Source: Nematostella vectensis
Lineage: Eukaryota; Cnidaria; Anthozoa; Actiniaria; Edwardsiidae
Direction of reading: 5' to 3'
Assembly (NCBI RefSeq): GCF_932526225.1
Contig: NC_064045.1
Location: 13,572,442 to 13,636,441, forward strand
DNA length: 64,000 nucleotides
Every line of letters starts with the position of its first letter. The stretch's first letter is position 1. Shown piece after piece: positions 59,094 through 64,000 of the stretch. The position numbers were made by a program, and so were the translations under genes. The notes under the pieces were generated by a model. That model did no database searches. It was given only the letters and a program-made list of their open reading frames with translations, and was not told where the DNA came from.

Positions 59094-59724
59094 CTTCCAT
59101 TTCCTAGCAGTTCGCGCTCCATGAAAAATGCACCGCACTTCTACATTGTTGCTTATTGTTGATTTTATTAATAAGGCAACCAGACATAACTGCCAAGTTG
59201 TGTTTCTATTTGTTTTTTTTTTTCTCTTCTTGACGAACAACAAGAAAGCAAAGAAGAGCCCACAAATAATTACTCTTCTAGATAAAAGAAAATCAAAAGG
59301 AGTGAGTCCATTTTACTTGAGGGCTTCTGTTTTATGCTAAGCATGTTAAACTTTACTGATCATGCCGCAATTTGGATAATTACCATAACACTCCTCACCG
59401 TTTTCATCTAATAAGGTTGCACCGTTCTTAATAGAACAGACCATATTGAAACGACCTCGACCCATAACAACCGAAAAACTCCGGCGGACAAGAAGTAAGT
59501 AAGTAAACAATTCCAGGTTTGATTCTTCTATAAGGAAAACGTTACATCACACTAAACGTTACACCACATCAAACTTTTGCAGGGATATCTACACCGAATG
59601 ATTATATACTAAGTTACTAAGTTATATACTAAGTTATTCCCTACGGGTCTAGAACAAATAGTTTTAATACAACATATACTAACAAACAGACTTAGAAATA
59701 GTGAAAAAATGTGAAGATCTAAGA
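59094..59724. other. intergenic, no gene recognised
   Basis: No supported gene; TATACTAAGTTA is repeated near 59605-59635. Confidence 0.45.
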
Positions 59725-60084
59725 ATATATATATATTACTGCGTTTGACGTCATAGTTCATTTATCTTGGCGGGCCGCGGGGAAGAAAGAAGACGCCACA
59801 GAAAGTGTCCTGTAGTTTAACGTGAAAAGTGCCTTTTAGAAAACGAGGGGCTTAAAAGTACTTTTTACCAAGATGTCCTTAATTCGCAATGGGTACTGGT
59901 ATTGGCTGTTAGATGGCTTTCGATTATTATATTGTGGCGGTTCAAAAAAGGACTCTAATATTAAACAATTACTTTTTCGCCACGGAAACAAGAAAAACAT
60001 CAAATATTCGCAACGCAAGGTAACCGAAACAGCGGTAGAATCTGTAGGACAGAACATGCGTCTCAGCTAGTCACTTAACAAAAG
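59725..60084 (+). promoter_or_regulatory. candidate promoter and untranslated first exon of the right-edge GPCR
   Basis: A TATA-like run (59725-59737) is followed by the full CRE palindrome TGACGTCA at 59746-59753, then a GC-rich stretch, and a strong donor (AAAG/GTAAGC) at 60085. This could be a 5' UTR exon spliced to the acceptor GTATCTTCAG at 63530, two bases before the GPCR start codon. It is inference from spacing and signals only. Confidence 0.35.
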
Positions 60085-61955
60085 GTAAGCTTTACCTATT
60101 TCATTCCTGACTAAGTCTAGTTTTAAAAAAACCTTTAAAAAAAAGTCCCTTTGAAATAACTTTTAATAAACTTCTTGTCTTTTATCTTTTACAATGTTTT
60201 GGTAAACATTGCCATAGCTGTAAACAGCTTTAAACGATATTGTTTGGTAGAATTGTTTCTCAAAACGTTTCTTTTTGGTGTGTGTGTGTTAAGACCAAAA
60301 TACAATTCGGTATTGCTCGTGTTTCACTAGCTAATTTTCTTACAAAAAGAAGGAAACAGAATCTTTTAGTATAAACTTATGACATAAACGATCGTTTCAA
60401 TTGAAACGAATCCAATAATTCGTGTGTAATTTGTAGAACTGTTATTTATTTAGTACAGTTTTGAATGAATAAATAATGAAGTTTAAAACAAATATCACTA
60501 TGAAAGCGCCGAGGTGTACTGAATCTTTTCGACAATACCTTTTCATAGTTTCCTTTCCGGCAACTACACCTAAACAAAGTTTCGCTTTAAGAGTCAATAT
60601 GACTACAAACAACAAGAAAAAAAAACTTTAGGAGCCAAACCCAATCTTGCTGGTTGAATTCTGGTGAGATCAAACGGATTCTGGGTTTAATTTCCCCTTA
60701 CAAAACAATTGATTAGTTTTCCTGATCTTATTGCAAATTTTAATCGCTTTTTGTAAGGCGTAGGTTAAAAGATCTAGTTAATTTAAGATTGTGCTTCTTC
60801 TAAAAGCTCCCGACATATTCAAATGGTTAATTCTCACACCACTACTCCTCGTGGGCACAAAACAATGATCAGCATCAAGATATTATTGAAAAGAAAAAGA
60901 AAACGTACGGTGAAATCGGGCTGAAGGGCGAAAAATTTTATTTGTCTTATTGCCTAATCACTTGGTAATATATTGAGTAGCTCACGTGCATACCCGGTAA
61001 AAAGACAACCGCTACACGCACCACATCACCCTGGACCGCCAAAAACACATCTCCAAAAATCGGCAAATCCAGGACTTTCCGCATAAAAATTACATTTATC
61101 CCCCACACTAGTCGTTACCTTGGGAAACTAAACTATAGATGATCTGATAATACTGAAGAACTTTGCTACGTCCCTGTGTAAAAAGTATTATTAGCTGATC
61201 GCATTTTTAAAAGGACCTGCGAAAACAACTTTTTTTTATGAATCTTGTTTGATAATCTAGGATGATGGTCGTGATCGAAAACTGAGTAAACTTGGTTATG
61301 GCAATGGCCCTTGTTCCTGCAATTAATACACCTTTGCCGCCATTTAATTAGTGTTACCACGGAACACGAGACCGAAAAGAAAACGAATAAACCAAAAGCA
61401 TTTTGGAATTGATAGATACTGGTTCAAGATTCGTCTCCATGTAAAATACATTTGATAATTTTCGAATTTTGTCATTGCTGGTAAAAGCGGAGGAAAATGT
61501 TTACATGATGCATGATGACAGAGTAGAATCACTCTGTCATCCCCCCTCTCAGCAATTTCCCTGAGAGGGGGGTTGAACATCCCGTTCCTCTCAATGTTGT
61601 CATATTTATCGTGAGGATCTTCCTAACTACCTTCGCATCCTTTACACCTCTTGGCATGACAAAAGTTTACTGCGACACTAACGATTTGTGATTAACGTCA
61701 ATCATATTAAAATTAATGACGACATTTTCCTTCCTGCTTTTGCTCGATGCTTTGCAGCGAGGGTAGAGATGTATGAAGCCATCTAAGTGTTGGCCAATGA
61801 GAAATCGTCAACGGTTTTGATTGGGAAAGCCGTGATCGGCAATTTTTTCGTTTGGGATTCGTTAGCGTGTGTTCGGAGGATAATCATACGTAAACTTTTC
61901 GTCCTCCAACTTATCTTTTATCGTCACCATTGTTTCTGTATCTTCAAATGTCACT
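60085..61955. other. intergenic or long 5' UTR intron, nothing recognised
   Basis: AT-rich, no supported coding exon or transposon. Confidence 0.45.
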
Positions 61956-62401
61956 TACCTTACTACACTTTATTTTCGCGACGTCAAAATGGCGAAATTT
62001 CGCGACTCTTTATTTTCGAGATTTTCCTATTTTCGTAAAAACCAGATCACTTTATTTTCGAGATTTCACGATTTTGGGATAATAAAATTAAGCAAAACAA
62101 GTGCAAAACTTAAACAATATGTAACAAAAAGATGCGTAGCCAAATTTAGTTGATAAAAATATGTAATTACAAGTCCAAGGCAACCCCTTACCGTACTACA
62201 TGTACATTAGATGACTAAATAGACAAGGTGTTTCCATAAAGCTTATTAAACGGCCAATTTTCCCCCAAAGGCTTCTTGTGTACTCACTAAATTTTCGCGC
62301 ATTCTGATTTTCGCGACACTTAATTTTTACGTCCCTTTATTTTCGGGAATCTTTTAAAATCGCGAAATTAAAGTGACGCGAAAATTAAGTGTAATAAGGT
62401 A
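61956..62401. mobile_element. TIR element rich in TTTTCGCG motifs
   Basis: Starts TACCTTACTACACTTTATTT and ends AAATTAAGTGTAATAAGGTA. Inside, ATTTTCG(C/A)G and its complement recur many times, giving extra pairing. 446 bp, no gene. Confidence 0.8.
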
Positions 62402-62557
62402 GTTCTGTCATATCTACTAAGTACTGTCAAAAAAGTACTTGCTCTACCGATCCTGTAAGCGTTTTTATTCTCTTTACCCCTCTCTTCAAGAAAACGCAAA
62501 CATACAACCTAAAATATTTGCATCTGTATCTTTAGAGATGCAAACCTTATTTAATAA

Positions 62558-62875
62558 CAGGCCCGTAGCCAGGATTTTGAGCGTGGTGGTTTGTTTTTCC
62601 ATTTCAGTGGACCAAATTTCCGGTATACCCCTCCCCTCGCCTTATTACATCAGGCAATCAATACTTCAAATAAATTTAATCTTGTATTTAAAATGCTTTT
62701 TAACATATATTGCTTTTTAACACTTGCGGTTTTTATAGTCATTTGACATATTGATGTGCACGGTATATCCAGCCAAACGTTTTATTATTTTTTATTTTTT
62801 GCTCTGAGTGGACCTTCAAGCCGGGTGGGGGGGGGGGGAAGGTTTTCGTCCGAACCCCCCCTGGCTATGGGCCTG
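62558..62875. mobile_element. hAT-like short element, CAGGCCCGTAGCCAGG ends
   Basis: Starts CAGGCCCGTAGCCAGGATTT and ends CCCCTGGCTATGGGCCTG. 318 bp with a G-run in the right part; no target duplication recognised and no gene. Confidence 0.8.
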
Positions 62876-63001
62876 AATCAGTAATATCTTTGAATGGAAG
62901 CACAACATTGACTCGACCCTTGTAGGAGATCTGGGGGAGGGGGAGGGGGAGGGGGAGGGGTAACCCTGTTTGGGTCGCCAAGGGTTTGTAACCCTGGCAC
63001 T

Positions 63002-63199
63002 GTTTAGGACAATATCTTGAATAACATAACCTGTTTACTACATGACCAATGTTTAGGACAATATCTTGAATTACATAGCCTGTTTAAGACATGACAAACT
63101 GTTTAGGACAATATCTTGAATTACATAGCCTGTTTAAGACATGGCAAAGTGTTTAGGACAATATCTTGAATTATATAGCCTGTTTAAGACATGACAAAG
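63002..63199. repeat. 50-bp tandem array, four copies
   Basis: GTTTAGGACAATATCTTGAA at 63002, 63051, 63101 and 63151, each followed by CATAGCCTGTTTAAGACATG. A (GGGGGA)n run precedes it at 62934-62960. Confidence 0.92.
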
Positions 63200-63532
63200 T
63201 ATCGCGGAAAAACTGATTACTCCTCGAACCTAGGAATTCTAGATTAAAAAGGCTTGATGACACTCTACATTACAATTGGTGTAGAATGAAATGATAAAAT
63301 AAGAGCCCTGTTTAGGACAGAAAGGCATGAAATATATACCCCGTTTAAAATATGAATAGCCTTAGATATACACCCTGTTTTAGGAAAGGTGAAAAAACCT
63401 ACCTCATCCGGCTACACTTCCCCGTATATTGAATAAAGCGGCCCCTCCCTATCCCCGCCATTCGGACCTCCTTATTTCACCATCACTTAAAGAAAATATC
63501 CGTCAATAACATATGCTTTTGTATCTTCAGTC

Positions 63533-64000
63533 ATGTTTTGGAATAACACCACCTTGAGTCGATCCCCGCAAGAAATCCTCGCCCTCGCCTCAAGCCTTTC
63601 AATCATCATCATCTTGAGCATTTCCGGTAACGCTCTCGTTATCTACGTCTTCATCACCAACAGACAGCTCTGCTCGAGTCTTTCCAACAAGCTAATCCTT
63701 AGCCTAGCGGTGGCGGACCTCACGACAGCGGCATTCCCCATGCTCTACCAGCTCATAACGGTTGCTGATGTAAGTCTGATACAGCACGGTGGACCTCTGT
63801 GTTCTGTAGGAGGCGTCGCTTCGTACTCGTTCTTCTTTGTCTCTGTTATCACCTTGGTGATGCTCAGTGTCGAGCGCTTTCTCGCGCTTGGTTTTCCGCT
63901 GAAATATTCCTCTATAGTGAGCAGGCGAGTGAAAGCTTTTATAATCTGGTATCCATGGTTACATAGTCTGGTTTTTGCCGTCCTGTGTTTGGCTTGGTTT
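63533..64000 (+). CDS. class A GPCR, N-terminal part, cut by the right edge
   Basis: 156 residues read open to the window end. N-terminus MFWNNTTLSR has an N-glycosylation site. Helix 1 has GNALVIY (N33), helix 2 LSLAVADL (D62), helix 3 is preceded by C90 and ends in ERF (114-116) in place of DRY, followed by LALGFPLKYSS; helix 4 starts after RRVKAFIIW. So four helices are visible. The pattern is that of a rhodopsin-family receptor; the ligand class is not recognisable. An acceptor (GTATCTTCAG) stands two bases before the ATG, which suggests a spliced 5' UTR. Confidence 0.88.
   Translation, partial: MFWNNTTLSRSPQEILALASSLSIIIILSISGNALVIYVFITNRQLCSSLSNKLILSLAVADLTTAAFPMLYQLITVADVSLIQHGGPLCSVGGVASYSFFFVSVITLVMLSVERFLALGFPLKYSSIVSRRVKAFIIWYPWLHSLVFAVLCLAWF

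Overview
The window looks like animal nuclear DNA, most likely from an anthozoan cnidarian such as a sea anemone (inference: base composition, many short GT-AG introns, abundant small inverted-repeat transposons, receptor repertoire). No prokaryotic operon, rRNA, tRNA or CRISPR array was seen. All exon models were read by hand from splice signals, reading phase and family knowledge.

The left half (about 559-32614, minus strand) is the 5' half of one very large gene, the homolog of ZZEF1 (zinc finger ZZ-type and EF-hand domain protein 1). I could place 50 consecutive exons from the start codon at 32614 down to 559. They join in one unbroken frame of about 1,580 residues: N-terminus, EF-hand, DOC/APC10 domain, a long helical middle part and a CUB-like domain. 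The ZZ zinc fingers are not present, so the gene runs off the left edge. Its introns carry many tandem arrays (44-, 47-, 48-, 57-, 64- and 76-bp units and a 3.4-kb array of an 18-bp unit). Several arrays touch splice junctions, and three copy the end of the exon together with its 5' splice site. I consider this the most unusual feature of the window.

32615-40336 is intergenic: a probable ZZEF1 promoter with a YY1-type box, a degenerate duplication, a 36-bp array and a GAAA microsatellite. 40337-42123 (minus) is a decayed Mutator-like transposase gene with an in-frame stop and a frameshift. Four further genes follow: a class A GPCR with an unspliced coding region (42686-43738, plus), an unspliced thiopurine S-methyltransferase (44833-45561, plus), a lysine-rich secreted protein (50039-50698, minus) and a two-exon type II membrane fucosyltransferase-like enzyme (51919-54495, plus). 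The 5' end of a second class A GPCR (63533 onward, plus) is cut by the right edge.

Between these lie non-autonomous transposons with terminal inverted repeats (9668-10199, 27190-27379, 52375-52929, 45755-46949, 48168-48489, 58748-59093, 61956-62401, 62558-62875), foldback structures, and a 21-bp array of 1.1 kb with higher-order structure at 56515-57605. The genes show no shared pathway; this is ordinary mixed gene order in an animal genome, with large variation in intron density from gene to gene.
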